A DNA stretch of 58,212 nucleotides from a bacterium BMS3Bbin10 (GCA_002897995.1 BDTT01000030.1:1-58212), one strand, 5' to 3'. Counted from the first letter of the stretch, positions 18,551 through 27,381 are shown. Notes: generated by a model from the sequence alone, not told the origin. Program-made: numbers and translations.

Positions 18551-19936
18551 ATGCTCTTTAACTCACAGCTTTTTCTGCTTCTGTTCCTGCCGGTGACGCT
18601 CATTGCCTATTATGCGTTCGCCGGCAGCCGGGCGCGGCGCGAGTGGCTGCTGATCGCGGCCTCTCTCATCTTTTATGGCTATTGGGACTACCGGCTGGTC
18701 CCGTTGCTGGTCGGATCGATTGCCGCGAACTGGATTCTCGCCCACGCGTTTCGCGCCGCGAACGCCAGGCTGGTCCTTGTTCTTGGCGTTGCGCTGAACC
18801 TGTCCCTCATCGGGGTTTTCAAATATGCCGATTTCTTCGCCGGGTCGCTGGCCTGGGTTCTTGGGGCCCAGCACAGCCCGTGGAATATCATTCTTCCCCT
18901 CGGCATCTCCTTTTTCACCTTCCAGCAGATCTCCTATCTGGCCGACCGCTACAGGGGCGAGGCGCCCGTCTACGGTTTCCGCGAGTATTTCCTGTATGTC
19001 TCTTTCTTTCCCCAGCTGATCGCCGGCCCGATCGTGCGGCACAACGAGCTGATCTTTCAGCTCGAATTGCCGCCCCTGCGCAAGGGCCTGTATGAGCGCC
19101 TGTCGCGCGGCGCGACATTGCTCGCCATCGGTCTGGTCAAAAAGGTGTTCATTGCCGATACCGCCGCGCGCATCGCCGACCCGCTGTTCGCCTCCGCCGG
19201 CGCCGCCGCCCTCTCCATGATCGATGCGTGGGTTGCCACGGCCGCCTTCACCTTCCAGATCTATTTCGATTTTTCCGGTTATTCCGACATGGCCATCGGG
19301 CTGGCGCTCATGTTCGGGCTGACATTGCCGGTCAATTTCAATGTCCCTTACCGGGCTGCTTCGATCCGGGAATTCTGGCGGCGCTGGCACATCACCCTGT
19401 CGCATTTCCTGCGCGACTATCTTTACATTCCCTTTGGCGGCAGACGTCACGGAAAGCTCATGCAGTCCGCGGCCCTGACCCTCACCATGTTTCTCGGCGG
19501 GCTTTGGCACGGCGCGGGCTGGACATTCGTGGTCTGGGGGCTGATGCACGGGCTTGGCCTTGCGGTCCACGCCTGGTGGAGCAGGCTGTCGGGGATCGTG
19601 CTGCCCGAATGGGCCGGGTGGGCGTTGACCATGGTGTTCGTCATGACCGGCTGGGTCCTGTTTCGCGCGCCCGATTTCCCGACCGCAATGTCCATCCTTG
19701 CAAGTATGTTCGGCGGCAACGGCTTTGCCGGTGCGGCCTCCGCCTATGGCGCCCATCCCGCAATTCTCGTTCTGGCGGCGGGCGTCGCCCTGATCGGGCC
19801 GAGCAGCCAGGCGGCCGCTCTCGAGCGCGGCTATGACAGACCGTGGGTCGCCTTCGCCGTGGCCTCGGCATTGACGCTAAGCGTTATCATGGTGGGCTCG
19901 CGCCTTCATTCCGAATTCATTTATTTCCAGTTCTAG
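18551..19936 (+). CDS. MBOAT-family O-acyltransferase (AlgI-like)
   Basis: A 461-aa polytopic protein with the MBOAT signature: FWRRWHITLSHFLRDYLYIP and the catalytic histidine in GGLWHGAGWTFVVWG. AlgI/PatA-type MBOATs carry an acyl group across the inner membrane and hand it to a periplasmic SGNH-like partner that O-acetylates the polysaccharide. The next rightward gene (20079) fits that partner. A 33-bp-arm palindrome separates the two. Confidence 0.93.
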   Translation: MLFNSQLFLLLFLPVTLIAYYAFAGSRARREWLLIAASLIFYGYWDYRLVPLLVGSIAANWILAHAFRAANARLVLVLGVALNLSLIGVFKYADFFAGSLAWVLGAQHSPWNIILPLGISFFTFQQISYLADRYRGEAPVYGFREYFLYVSFFPQLIAGPIVRHNELIFQLELPPLRKGLYERLSRGATLLAIGLVKKVFIADTAARIADPLFASAGAAALSMIDAWVATAAFTFQIYFDFSGYSDMAIGLALMFGLTLPVNFNVPYRAASIREFWRRWHITLSHFLRDYLYIPFGGRRHGKLMQSAALTLTMFLGGLWHGAGWTFVVWGLMHGLGLAVHAWWSRLSGIVLPEWAGWALTMVFVMTGWVLFRAPDFPTAMSILASMFGGNGFAGAASAYGAHPAILVLAAGVALIGPSSQAAALERGYDRPWVAFAVASALTLSVIMVGSRLHSEFIYFQF

Positions 19937-19955
19937 GGCGCTTTTTTAGAGTATT

Positions 19956-20037
19956 CCGGGCCACCCGCTTCCCCTTGCCCAGCCACCCGGGAATGGTACC
20001 CTTGGGGTGGCTGGGCAAGGGGAAGCGGGTGGCCCGG
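19956..20037. repeat. Long perfect inverted repeat, copy 1
   Basis: Arms 19956-19988 and 20005-20037 are perfect 33-base reverse complements (left arm begins CCGGGCCACCCGCTTCCCC) around a 16-base loop, GGGAATGGTACCCTTG. A related copy lies at 41524-41598. It sits between the MBOAT gene and its probable partner, and would fold into a very stable hairpin or cruciform on either strand. Confidence 0.95.
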
Positions 20038-20078
20038 CTTACGGTTTCACCCAAACCGCTCAAGGAGTTTCAGGACCG

Positions 20079-21128
20079 ATGGGCTGGCAGCGTTACTGGA
20101 AATGGTTGACCGGCGCCCTGATCGGCCTTGCGCTGTTTCTGGGGGGCGTCATCTGGATTGTCGATCCTTATGACAGCCTGCCCTTTTCGCCGCCCCTCGA
20201 GCGGATGCCCCTGGCCCAGAATCAGCGCTATTCCTATCCCGCGATCGCCCGCAACCCGGTTTTCGACTCCATTGTCATCGGCACGTCCACCATGCGCCTG
20301 CTGCGCCCCGATGCCCTTAACGAGGCGCTGGATGCGCGATTTGCGAATCTCTCCATGAACAGTGCGACGGCTTATGAGCAGGCGCGCATACTGGAGGTTT
20401 TTGCGCGCCGCCGCCCCGCGCCGAAATACGCCATCATCGGCCTTGATGTGGTCTGGTGCACCATTGGTGAAAGCCAGCCCAAATACACATTCCGCCGCTT
20501 CCCTGAATGGATGTATGACGCCAATCCGTGGAACGACATTCCCAACCTTCTGGAATTCAAGACATTCGAGGTCGCCGGCCGGCAGGCGGGATATCTGCTC
20601 GGTCTCAGAAAGGCCAGATACGGCGCTGACGGCTATGCGAATTTTCTGCCCCCGCCAAGCGAATACAATCTGGAAAAAGCGCGCAAAAGCATATACCGCG
20701 CAGCCGGGCCGCGACGGCGCGATGCGCCCGCGGCTCCGCCGCCGGGAATCGAAAAGAAACGCGCCTCCTGGAGCTTTCCGAGCCACGCGCTGCTGGAAGG
20801 TGTTTTGAACGCCCTGCCAGGCGCGACGCGCAAAATTCTCGTTTTCGTGCCGTATCATCAATTTCGTCAGCCGCCGGCGAATACGGTGGAGGCGGCACGG
20901 TGGCGGGAATGCAAGGCGCGTATTACCGCCATGGCGCGCCGGCATGCCAACACCACTGTCCTGGATTTCATGATTCCGTCCCCGATTACCGCGCGCGATG
21001 AAAATTACTGGGACTCGCTCCACACCACCAACGCTATTGCGGACAGGCTCGTCGAGTTGATTGCCAGGGGGGCCGGGGGACGGTCGTCTTCCGATAGTGA
21101 ATATGTGATATTGGGACAGGGACAATAG
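20079..21128 (+). CDS. Membrane-anchored SGNH-like protein, probable MBOAT partner
   Basis: A 349-aa protein with one N-terminal membrane segment (WLTGALIGLALFLGGVIWIV) and a periplasmic domain. Block I-like VIGTSTMRLLRP and a C-terminal DSLHTTNAIADRL (Asp-x2-His) match the GDS and DxxH positions of SGNH/AlgX-AlgJ-like acyltransferases, although the glycine-aspartate-serine core reads G-T-S. Its position downstream of the AlgI-like MBOAT supports a role in polysaccharide O-acylation. ATG 20079 follows AAGGAG (20062-20067) and a closer AGGA; the upstream open frame runs through the palindrome and is unlikely to be coding. Confidence 0.75.
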   Translation: MGWQRYWKWLTGALIGLALFLGGVIWIVDPYDSLPFSPPLERMPLAQNQRYSYPAIARNPVFDSIVIGTSTMRLLRPDALNEALDARFANLSMNSATAYEQARILEVFARRRPAPKYAIIGLDVVWCTIGESQPKYTFRRFPEWMYDANPWNDIPNLLEFKTFEVAGRQAGYLLGLRKARYGADGYANFLPPPSEYNLEKARKSIYRAAGPRRRDAPAAPPPGIEKKRASWSFPSHALLEGVLNALPGATRKILVFVPYHQFRQPPANTVEAARWRECKARITAMARRHANTTVLDFMIPSPITARDENYWDSLHTTNAIADRLVELIARGAGGRSSSDSEYVILGQGQ

Positions 21129-21135
21129 CACCGCG

Positions 21136-21153
21136 CCGGGCCGTCCGGCCCGG
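21136..21153 (+). terminator. GC-rich hairpin after the SGNH-like gene
   Basis: CCGGGCC (21136-21142), loop GTCC, GGCCCGG (21147-21153) lies 8 bases after the stop at 21128. No U-tract follows on this strand (GCAAAAAAGG), so it is at best a weak or factor-assisted terminator. Confidence 0.4.
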
Positions 21154-21179
21154 GCAAAAAAGGGGCGGCAGAGTATTTC

Positions 21180-21872
21180 ATGATCGATTTTTATGTTTGG
21201 TACACTCCCAATGCGCGCAAGGTCGCAATCATGCTGGAGGAGACCGGTCTCGCCTACAAAGTCCACGAGATCGATATTGGCAAGGGCGCCCAGTTCGAGC
21301 CCGAATTCCTGAAGATCAGCCCGAACAACCGCATCCCGGCGATGGTCGATCCCGACGGGCCAGAGGGCAAACCGCTCGCCCTGTTCGAGTCCGGAGCGAT
21401 GCTGTTTTATCTGGCGGAGAAAACCGGCCGGTTTCTCCCCGCGCAGGGGAATGCGCGGCATGAGGTGATGCAGTGGCTCATGTTCCAGATGGGGGGAGTG
21501 GGGCCGATGTTCGGGCAGTATAATCACTTCCACAGCTATGCGCGCGAGGAAGCTCCCTATGCAAAGGAGCGCTACGCCAGGGAATGCGGGCGGCTCTACG
21601 GGGTCATGGACAGGGTGCTGGCGACCCGCGATTTCATCGCCGGCGACTATTCCATCGCCGACATGGCGCTCTACCCCTGGGTTGAAAAATTCGAAGGCCG
21701 GGGCCAGGACCCCGAGGCCGTGCCGCACGTCAAGGCCTGGGTGGATCGCATGGGCGCGCGCGAGGGCGTGCAGCGGGGAATGGAGGCGTTCGCGTCGCGG
21801 CCGCGCAAGGGGCCCCTTTCCGATGAGCACTGGGAGAATATGTACGGCGCCACGCAGTATAAGCGGCGCTGA
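21180..21872 (+). CDS. Glutathione S-transferase family protein
   Basis: A 230-aa GST of the Ure2p/YfcG-like (nu) type. The thioredoxin-fold domain starts FYVWYTPNARKVAIMLEETGL; the cis-proline follows in NNRIPAMVDPDG and the glutathione-binding ESGAMLFYLAEK comes next. The C-terminal helical domain includes FIAGDYSIADMALYPWV, the usual N-capping box. Likely disulfide-bond reductase or detoxifying activity with glutathione in the cytoplasm. Not obviously connected to the glycan genes. Confidence 0.93.
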   Translation: MIDFYVWYTPNARKVAIMLEETGLAYKVHEIDIGKGAQFEPEFLKISPNNRIPAMVDPDGPEGKPLALFESGAMLFYLAEKTGRFLPAQGNARHEVMQWLMFQMGGVGPMFGQYNHFHSYAREEAPYAKERYARECGRLYGVMDRVLATRDFIAGDYSIADMALYPWVEKFEGRGQDPEAVPHVKAWVDRMGAREGVQRGMEAFASRPRKGPLSDEHWENMYGATQYKRR

Positions 21873-21896
21873 CAGGCGGACCGGCCGGCAAACAGC

Positions 21897-22436
21897 TTAT
21901 GATCTGAAGATCGTTTTGACGATCAATCGCAAATCCATGCCCAGCGACCGGGTGCGGACATAGGTCTGATCGATTTCGGCAAGCCGCACCGGATCGGACA
22001 TGTCGACGCCCTGGACCTGTGCGAGGCCGGTAATCCCGGGCCTTACCGAAAAAACATTCCGTTTGCGCCGCTCGGCAATCAGCTGTTGCTGATTTGGCAG
22101 GCAGGGCCGCGGACCCACAAGGCTCATCTCCCCGGCAAGCACGTTCCAGAGCTGCGGCAGCTCATCCAGCTTGTGCGCGCGCAGGAATGACCCAACCTGC
22201 GTCACCGCGCTGGGGCTGATTTCATGGGTGGCCCGCTGCCGTGTGCCCAGATGCATGGTGCGAAATTTGTTGCAGATAAAGATCCGCTCATCCTTGCCCA
22301 CCCGTTCCTGCCGGAAAAGGGCCGGGCCCGGCGAGGAAACCGCGACAAGCACGGCGATGACAAGCAGGACGGGCGCCAGAAGAATGAGGCCTGCCGCCGC
22401 CGTGACAATATCCAGGGCTCTCTTGAGAGGTGTCAT
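21897..22436 (-). CDS. Small initiating sugar-phosphate transferase (bacterial sugar transferase)
   Basis: Transfers a sugar-1-phosphate to undecaprenyl phosphate to begin the glycan. The 179-aa protein is the minimal monotopic form: one hydrophobic re-entrant helix (IVTAAAGLILLAPVLLVIAV), then FRQERVG, FICNKFRTM, LDELPQLWNVLAGEMSLVGPRP and RPGITGLAQVQG, all conserved in the PglC/WcaJ-ExoY catalytic domain. It lacks the N-terminal multi-TM region of WbaP. It is encoded on the opposite strand at the edge of the locus. Confidence 0.93.
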   Translation of the reverse strand: MTPLKRALDIVTAAAGLILLAPVLLVIAVLVAVSSPGPALFRQERVGKDERIFICNKFRTMHLGTRQRATHEISPSAVTQVGSFLRAHKLDELPQLWNVLAGEMSLVGPRPCLPNQQQLIAERRKRNVFSVRPGITGLAQVQGVDMSDPVRLAEIDQTYVRTRSLGMDLRLIVKTIFRS

Positions 22437-22648
22437 GCCGGTCCTGTTTGCGCGGAGAGCTGCGAAGCGAACGCGCTCCGCTATCCGGGCAAAATAGCAG
22501 ATGACCGCGATAGTGACATGAATTTACATGGGTGCAGTTCGAGGCCGGGCAAAATCCGGCGGCGTCGCTCCGGCGTGCCGAGAACGGGTATTACGCCCAA
22601 GGACGCTGTCAACGGCTCGCGGCGGATGCTTCGAGACGCCCCCTGGCT

Positions 22649-23020
22649 TTAACCGGATTTTTTGGGATCGGCGGCGCTCACGGTCGTGGCGCGGCACGGC
22701 TTGCCGGACGCAAAGCACATGTAATAGTCCGAGCGCTCCAGCTTCTCACATTTGATGGTGCCGTTCTCGGCCTCGTTCCAGATGGTGTATTCCTTGCCAT
22801 ACTTCGACGCAACCTGGACCCAGGCCCGTACGGCGGTGAGGGTCGCGACCGTGCTGATCCTGTGCGGGCGCCCCTTTACGCCGAGTTTCTTCTGGCATTG
22901 CACCGGTTCTTCGGCGGCAGGCTTTGCGTCTTGAGATTCGGCTGCGTTGCCGGCCCCTGACCCGGCAAACAGAGCCGTCAGGATTGCCGCACAGTAGATT
23001 ATTGTGCGTGATCTAGTCAT
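22649..23020 (-). CDS. Hypothetical secreted small protein
   Basis: A 123-aa protein with a Sec signal peptide (TRSRTIIYCAAILTALFAG followed by a likely cleavage after GNAA). The mature part has four cysteines (in VQCQKK, IKCEKL, YYMCFA, KPCRAT), compatible with two periplasmic disulfides, and a WVQVASKYGKEYTIWNEAE stretch. ATG 23020 is preceded by AGGGGGGA, so this start is favoured over a longer frame. No family recognised. A 212-base gap to the sugar transferase and 139 bases to the next gene show no further features. Confidence 0.75.
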   Translation of the reverse strand: MTRSRTIIYCAAILTALFAGSGAGNAAESQDAKPAAEEPVQCQKKLGVKGRPHRISTVATLTAVRAWVQVASKYGKEYTIWNEAENGTIKCEKLERSDYYMCFASGKPCRATTVSAADPKKSG

Positions 23021-23159
23021 GTTCCCCCCTTTTGCGGGTAAAGCCAAAGAAACCTGCGATCCATTCTATATCGGGGAGGTTGAGAGAAAATTAAAACCTT
23101 GGGTTGTACCGGAAATTCGAAGCATGCCGGATCGCCATGACCGGGCGGAGGCACAGACC

Positions 23160-23816
23160 TCAATGGCAATTATTGTCCGGCCTTTCCAGCTTGCGGAAGA
23201 AGGAAAGCGTTGCCAGCGCGCGGGTGTCCGGACCGGCGAATGTGGCATTGGGCCGGACTTTTTTTGCTTCCCGCAGAAGCCACATCGGGACCGGCTGGGC
23301 GAGACGCCACATAGCGCAAAAGGACTGAACGCCAAGGCGGCAGATATCCGGGGCGTCGGTTTCGAACAAATCAAACCCGTCGCGTCTGCCAGGCATGCGG
23401 CGCATGGCGTCTCCGGTCCAGCACATGCGCCGGCCCAGTATCATTTGCTCATGGGCTTCCAGCATGCCCGAAGCGGCGTTCCAGCGTACAAGGTCGCCAT
23501 GTTCGCTGCCTTCGGACAGCGCGCTTATGGTTTTCCAGATGGAATGCAGGGCGCGCTCGGGGTCGACATCGCAAAACACGACCCGCAGGGTGATCTGGCG
23601 GGAGCGGAGTTCTTCCCCAAGCGCCTGCATGGCCGTAAGGACCGGAGAGAGCGGCGAACGGGCGGTAACCGTCACCTGCCGCGCTTCGGGGGCAGGGGGA
23701 GACCGGGTATCGAGCCATTGAAAATAGTCTGTGAGATAGGATTCGTGCCGGCGCTGAGCCTCGGCATCATCGTTCGAAGTGAAGGATTCAGGTTGGTTGC
23801 GAGTATTGAAACGCAT
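23160..23816 (-). CDS. Hypothetical protein, downstream of the Crp-type regulator
   Basis: A 218-aa soluble, charged protein with no signal peptide and no recognised domain. Visible features: a central LRVVFCDVDPERALHSIW strand-loop-helix and a GPDTRALATLSFFRKLE C-terminus. ATG 23816 follows GGGAG at suitable distance. It lies downstream, on the same strand, of the molybdenum-cofactor/Crp genes but 245 bases away (23817-24061, in which nothing was recognised), so operon membership is uncertain. Confidence 0.65.
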   Translation of the reverse strand: MRFNTRNQPESFTSNDDAEAQRRHESYLTDYFQWLDTRSPPAPEARQVTVTARSPLSPVLTAMQALGEELRSRQITLRVVFCDVDPERALHSIWKTISALSEGSEHGDLVRWNAASGMLEAHEQMILGRRMCWTGDAMRRMPGRRDGFDLFETDAPDICRLGVQSFCAMWRLAQPVPMWLLREAKKVRPNATFAGPDTRALATLSFFRKLERPDNNCH

Positions 23817-24061
23817 GTAATGTCTGCTCCCTTTGCCCCTTTGGGCCGGTCTTTCACGCAGTACAATCACGCCGGCGAAGCCCGAAGATAACCCGCACAG
23901 GGTTAAGGAAGCCTTGCATGCCGGATGAATTCTTTGAAAGCGGCGGGCCGCCTGCCGTTATACGCGGTTGCGCTGACCTTGACTCATAGACGAATGGGCA
24001 AGCCATTGAGATAATGGTCTTTTTTGCCTCAAGCACCGCTGGCCGTCAGCACAATCTGGTA

Positions 24062-24766
24062 TTATGCCGATGCCGTGCGCGGGGGGCCCGCATAGAGCCT
24101 GGCGAGGGCGTCCGCGTCCGCAATGGCGAGATTTCGCCCCGATTTGCGTATCAGGCCGGCCTCGGCAAACCGGTTTATCGCCGCGGAAATCGTCGGGCGG
24201 CGGGTATTCAGGAGATTGGCCAGGTCTTCGTGGGTGAGCGTGATTTCGTGCCGCTTGCCATCGTCCCGTGCGGCGGGGTCGGGCTGCGAAAGGGCCAGCA
24301 GGGCGCGGGCCAGGCGCTGCTCCACGCTTTGCGACGCCATTTCGCCGACCCGGTAATGGAAGTCGGTCATGCGGTTGACCAGCAGCTCCAGCAGGTGTTC
24401 CGCCAGTTGCGGCTCGTCGCGCATCAGGGCGAGCAGACGCGCGCGCGCGATCATCGATGTCACGGCCGGCTCGGTCGCAATCGCGTCCGCGTCGCGCACC
24501 GGTTTGCTCGCCAGAGCGGTCAGGCCGAGAATATTGTGAGGCAGATGTATCCGCAGCAGGGCTTCCTGGCCCTGCGGTCCGGTCAGGATGGTCCGGGCGC
24601 GTCCCGACAACAGCAGATGGATGTGGTTCGCCGGCTCACCCTGCCGGTAGATGACCTCGCCCTTGGCAAAGGATTTCTGCGCTCCCGCGGCGCTCATCCG
24701 GTCGACCAGATGAGCGGGAATGATGGCTTCAAGGCCGAGCGGCGCGCCGATTGTATATTCGCGCAT
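24062..24766 (-). CDS. Crp/Fnr-family transcriptional regulator
   Basis: A 234-aa regulator with an N-terminal cyclic-nucleotide-binding-like beta-roll (KGEVIYRQGEPANHIHLLLSG), a dimerisation helix, and a C-terminal winged HTH (LTHEDLANLLNTRRPTISAAI). There is no cysteine in the protein, so it cannot carry an FNR-type Fe-S cluster. It is the last gene of a leftward run mobA-mobB-moeA-crp, starting 28 bases after moeA, which suggests a role in controlling molybdenum-cofactor or formate dehydrogenase genes. The effector is unknown. Confidence 0.92.
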   Translation of the reverse strand: MREYTIGAPLGLEAIIPAHLVDRMSAAGAQKSFAKGEVIYRQGEPANHIHLLLSGRARTILTGPQGQEALLRIHLPHNILGLTALASKPVRDADAIATEPAVTSMIARARLLALMRDEPQLAEHLLELLVNRMTDFHYRVGEMASQSVEQRLARALLALSQPDPAARDDGKRHEITLTHEDLANLLNTRRPTISAAINRFAEAGLIRKSGRNLAIADADALARLYAGPPRTASA

Positions 24767-24794
24767 TGGCTCTCATCTCCCGGAAGCCCGGACC

Positions 24795-26078
24795 CTATGC
24801 CCGCCAGATGCCGAATTCGGTGAAGGGGATGAAGGACACCTCATCGCCCTCATTGACCCCGGTCACATCTTCGGCGACCTCGATGAGGCCGTCCGCCGCG
24901 CACAGCCCGGTGATCAGCCCCGAACCGTCGCGTGCGAATTTCCCCGCCCGGAGGACGCCCCCGTCATCCGCTGTCAGAAAGCCGCGCCAGAATTCGCGCC
25001 GTCCGGGTTTCTTGTCCGGAACGCTGAAGGCGGCCTTCAGAGGATAGCGCGCGGGCTCGCGCCAGCTTCCCCCGCCCAGGCGCACCAGCACCGGGTAGAC
25101 ATAAAGCAGAAAACACACGAACACCGCGACCGGATTGCCGGGCAGGCCCATATGCACGCAGTCGCCGATTTGCCCGAAAGCCATCGGCCGCCCCGGCTTG
25201 ATGGCAATCTGCCACATATGCAGCGAGCCAAGCGCGTCCAGCGCGTCCACCACATGGTCTTCATCACCCTGGCTGGCGCCGCCCGATGTAATGACCGCGT
25301 CATATTTGGCGGCGGCCTCCTCGAGGCTGGACTGCACCGCCTGCCGTTCATCTTGCAGGACGCCAAGATCGATGCATTGCGCGCCCGCCGCCTCGATCAG
25401 TCCGCGCAGCATCGGCGCGTTGGCGTCGTAAACCTGCCCGGGTTCAAGCGCTTCGCCGGGGCGGATAATTTCGTCTCCGGTCGAGAACACCGCAACCCGG
25501 GGCCGTTTGTAACAGGCCAGTTCGCCATATCCCGCCGCCGCGGCGCATGCGGCGTCCTGCGGGCGCAGCCGGCACCCCGCCGTCAGTATTGCCGCACCTT
25601 TCTTCACGTCTTCTCCGGCCAGGCGGCGGTTGGCGCCATGCCTGAGCCCGCCCGGAATGGTGACCCGGATCTGCCCGTCGCGGGTTTCGGTATCGGTATC
25701 CTCCTGCATCACAACGCTGTCCAGCCCCTCGGGCATGGCCGCGCCGGTGAAAATCCGCGCCGCGGTTCCCTGCTCGATTGCGTCGCTTGCGGCGTGCCCG
25801 GCGGCGGCGCGCGCGCTCACGGTGAACGTGCTTCCGTTGTCAGCGTCATAGTCGGCAAAGGCGAAGGCATAGCCGTCCACGGCGGCATTGGTGTGGGCCG
25901 GAATATCGCGCGGCGCTATCACATCGGCGGCCAGAATGTGCCCCGGCGTCTCGTCCACGCGCACCTGCTCCACACCGGTCACCGGCGCAATGGCCTCACG
26001 CAGGATCGCCACCGCCTCGCCATGTGTCAGGCGGTCGGTATCATGCAGAAAACAGTCGTCGCGAAGTTTTCGGGTCAT
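24795..26078 (-). CDS. moeA: Molybdopterin molybdenumtransferase
   Basis: Inserts molybdate into adenylylated molybdopterin. The 427-aa protein has all MoeA regions: NAAVDGYAFAFADYD, RIFTGAAMPEGLDSVVMQED, VAVFSTGDEIIRPGE, ITSGGASQGDEDHV and LPGNPVAVFVCFLLYV, then the C-terminal beta-barrel domain. Its ATG overlaps the mobB stop by 4 bases (ATGA), indicating translational coupling. Confidence 0.96.
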   Translation of the reverse strand: MTRKLRDDCFLHDTDRLTHGEAVAILREAIAPVTGVEQVRVDETPGHILAADVIAPRDIPAHTNAAVDGYAFAFADYDADNGSTFTVSARAAAGHAASDAIEQGTAARIFTGAAMPEGLDSVVMQEDTDTETRDGQIRVTIPGGLRHGANRRLAGEDVKKGAAILTAGCRLRPQDAACAAAAGYGELACYKRPRVAVFSTGDEIIRPGEALEPGQVYDANAPMLRGLIEAAGAQCIDLGVLQDERQAVQSSLEEAAAKYDAVITSGGASQGDEDHVVDALDALGSLHMWQIAIKPGRPMAFGQIGDCVHMGLPGNPVAVFVCFLLYVYPVLVRLGGGSWREPARYPLKAAFSVPDKKPGRREFWRGFLTADDGGVLRAGKFARDGSGLITGLCAADGLIEVAEDVTGVNEGDEVSFIPFTEFGIWRA

Positions 26079-26587
26079 TTTTTTACAAGACCAAGATGGC
26101 CGGCGATAAAGTCCGCGATTGCGCCGATGTCGTTCACATCGAATCCGGGCAGGGCGCCGGTGTTTGCTTCTCCATCGCTGGCGATGGCCACGATTCGCCG
26201 ATCGTCTCCCGAGAGGGGCTCCTGCGTCAAGGAGCGGGGAGAGCGCGCCTCGATCTTCGGGAACGGCCCGCCCTTGTAGCCCTCGACCAGAATCAGGTCG
26301 CAGGGTCCGATATGAGAGAGGATCTCCTCAAAATCCGGTTCCTCTTCATCGCGGAACTCATGCATCAGCGCCCAGCGCTTGGGAGATATCAGCGCGACCT
26401 GCCGCGCTCCGGCGTTGCGGAATTTGTAAGAGTCGCGCCCCGGATGGTCGATGTCGAATTTGTGGTGGGCGTGCTTGATGGCGGACACCACATATCCGCG
26501 CCGGGAAAATTCCTCCAGCAGGCGGGCCATGAGCGTGGTCTTGCCGGAATTCTTCCAGCCGATCACGCCGAAGATTTTATGGGTCAT
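26075..26587 (-). CDS. mobB: Molybdopterin-guanine dinucleotide biosynthesis protein B
   Basis: GTP-binding accessory protein of bis-MGD synthesis. The 170-aa protein has the P-loop GVIGWKNSGKTTLMARLL, SAIKHAHHKFDIDHPGRDSY and DLILVEGYKGGPFPKIE, typical of MobB. The frame is open further upstream but ATG 26587 overlaps the mobA stop (ATGA) and gives the family N-terminus. Confidence 0.95.
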   Translation of the reverse strand: MTHKIFGVIGWKNSGKTTLMARLLEEFSRRGYVVSAIKHAHHKFDIDHPGRDSYKFRNAGARQVALISPKRWALMHEFRDEEEPDFEEILSHIGPCDLILVEGYKGGPFPKIEARSPRSLTQEPLSGDDRRIVAIASDGEANTGALPGFDVNDIGAIADFIAGHLGLVKK

Positions 26588-27234
26588 GTTGTTATGGTCT
26601 CCGCGAATACGGCCTCGGCATGAGCAAGGTCTTCGGGTGAATTGACGTTGAAGAAGGGGTCGAGCTTGGTATCGCCGAACTGCGCCTGGGGGAACTCGGC
26701 CGTTGTGGTTATGTGCCGGGCGGTCCAGTGCAGCACCTTGCGGGTGCCGCTCATCAGAGCCTGGGACAGATCGCCGCCGAGCGCCACCGGCCACAGGCCG
26801 AACACCGGTTGCAGGCGCCCGTCCGACTGCGCCAGCGCGATGGCCGGATACTGCCCCTTCGTGGCGTCGAGCAGTTTCACCACAAGGTCGCGCGGAAAAA
26901 AAGGCGTATCCGTGGCGGCGGTGACAATCCAGCGTGCGTCCGGTGCGTGGCTCTTCGCCCAGGTGAAGCCCGCCAGCACACCGGCCAGCGGTCCGGCGAA
27001 GCCTTCCACCGGGTCCGCGACCGTTGGCAGACCAAACCGGGAAAAGCGTTCCGGATCGCCATTGGCATTGAGCACGAGCGTGTCTGTCTGCGCCTTGAGC
27101 CGGCCGATGACATGGGAGAGCAGCGGCCTGCCCGCAAGCTTGGCCAGGCACTTGTCGCCGCCGCCCATGCGCCGCGACTGGCCTCCGGCCAGCAGCACGC
27201 CGACGATTGGTTCGGTATGCGCTTGCGCCATCAC
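26584..27234 (-). CDS. mobA: Molybdenum cofactor guanylyltransferase
   Basis: Attaches GMP to Mo-molybdopterin to make the bis-MGD form needed by formate dehydrogenase. The 216-aa protein begins with the nucleotidyltransferase signature GVLLAGGQSRRMGGGDKCL and has TAATDTPFFP for metal binding. First gene of the mobA-mobB-moeA-crp run; separated from fdhD by a 147-base gap holding a palindromic repeat. Confidence 0.95.
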   Translation of the reverse strand: MMAQAHTEPIVGVLLAGGQSRRMGGGDKCLAKLAGRPLLSHVIGRLKAQTDTLVLNANGDPERFSRFGLPTVADPVEGFAGPLAGVLAGFTWAKSHAPDARWIVTAATDTPFFPRDLVVKLLDATKGQYPAIALAQSDGRLQPVFGLWPVALGGDLSQALMSGTRKVLHWTARHITTTAEFPQAQFGDTKLDPFFNVNSPEDLAHAEAVFAETITT

Positions 27235-27267
27235 AGATTTCCTGATCCTAGCACACGACCCCAGACC

Positions 27268-27353
27268 GTCATTCCGGCGAACGCCGGAATCCAGAGCGGA
27301 GGTAGCGTCGGATCGCGCCGTTGCAACTGGGTCCCGGCTTTCGCCGGGACGAT
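27268..27353. repeat. Paired-hairpin dispersed repeat (GTCATTCCGGCG type)
   Basis: Two perfect hairpins: ATTCCGGCG-AA-CGCCGGAAT (27271-27290) and GTCCCGGC-TTTC-GCCGGGAC (27331-27350), with CCAG after the first and CTGG before the second. This composition matches intergenic palindromes abundant in many alphaproteobacterial genomes. It lies between mobA and fdhD, both leftward. Confidence 0.8.
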
Positions 27354-27381
27354 GGAAGTCGGTGAGACAAAGCGCGCCAAT

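Noticed and set aside
20070-21830. 586-aa open frame on the - strand
   Set aside because: Runs antisense through the SGNH-like and GST genes, both well supported.
24720-26279. 519-aa open frame on the + strand
   Set aside because: It lies opposite moeA, which has every family motif; long antisense frames are expected at this GC content.
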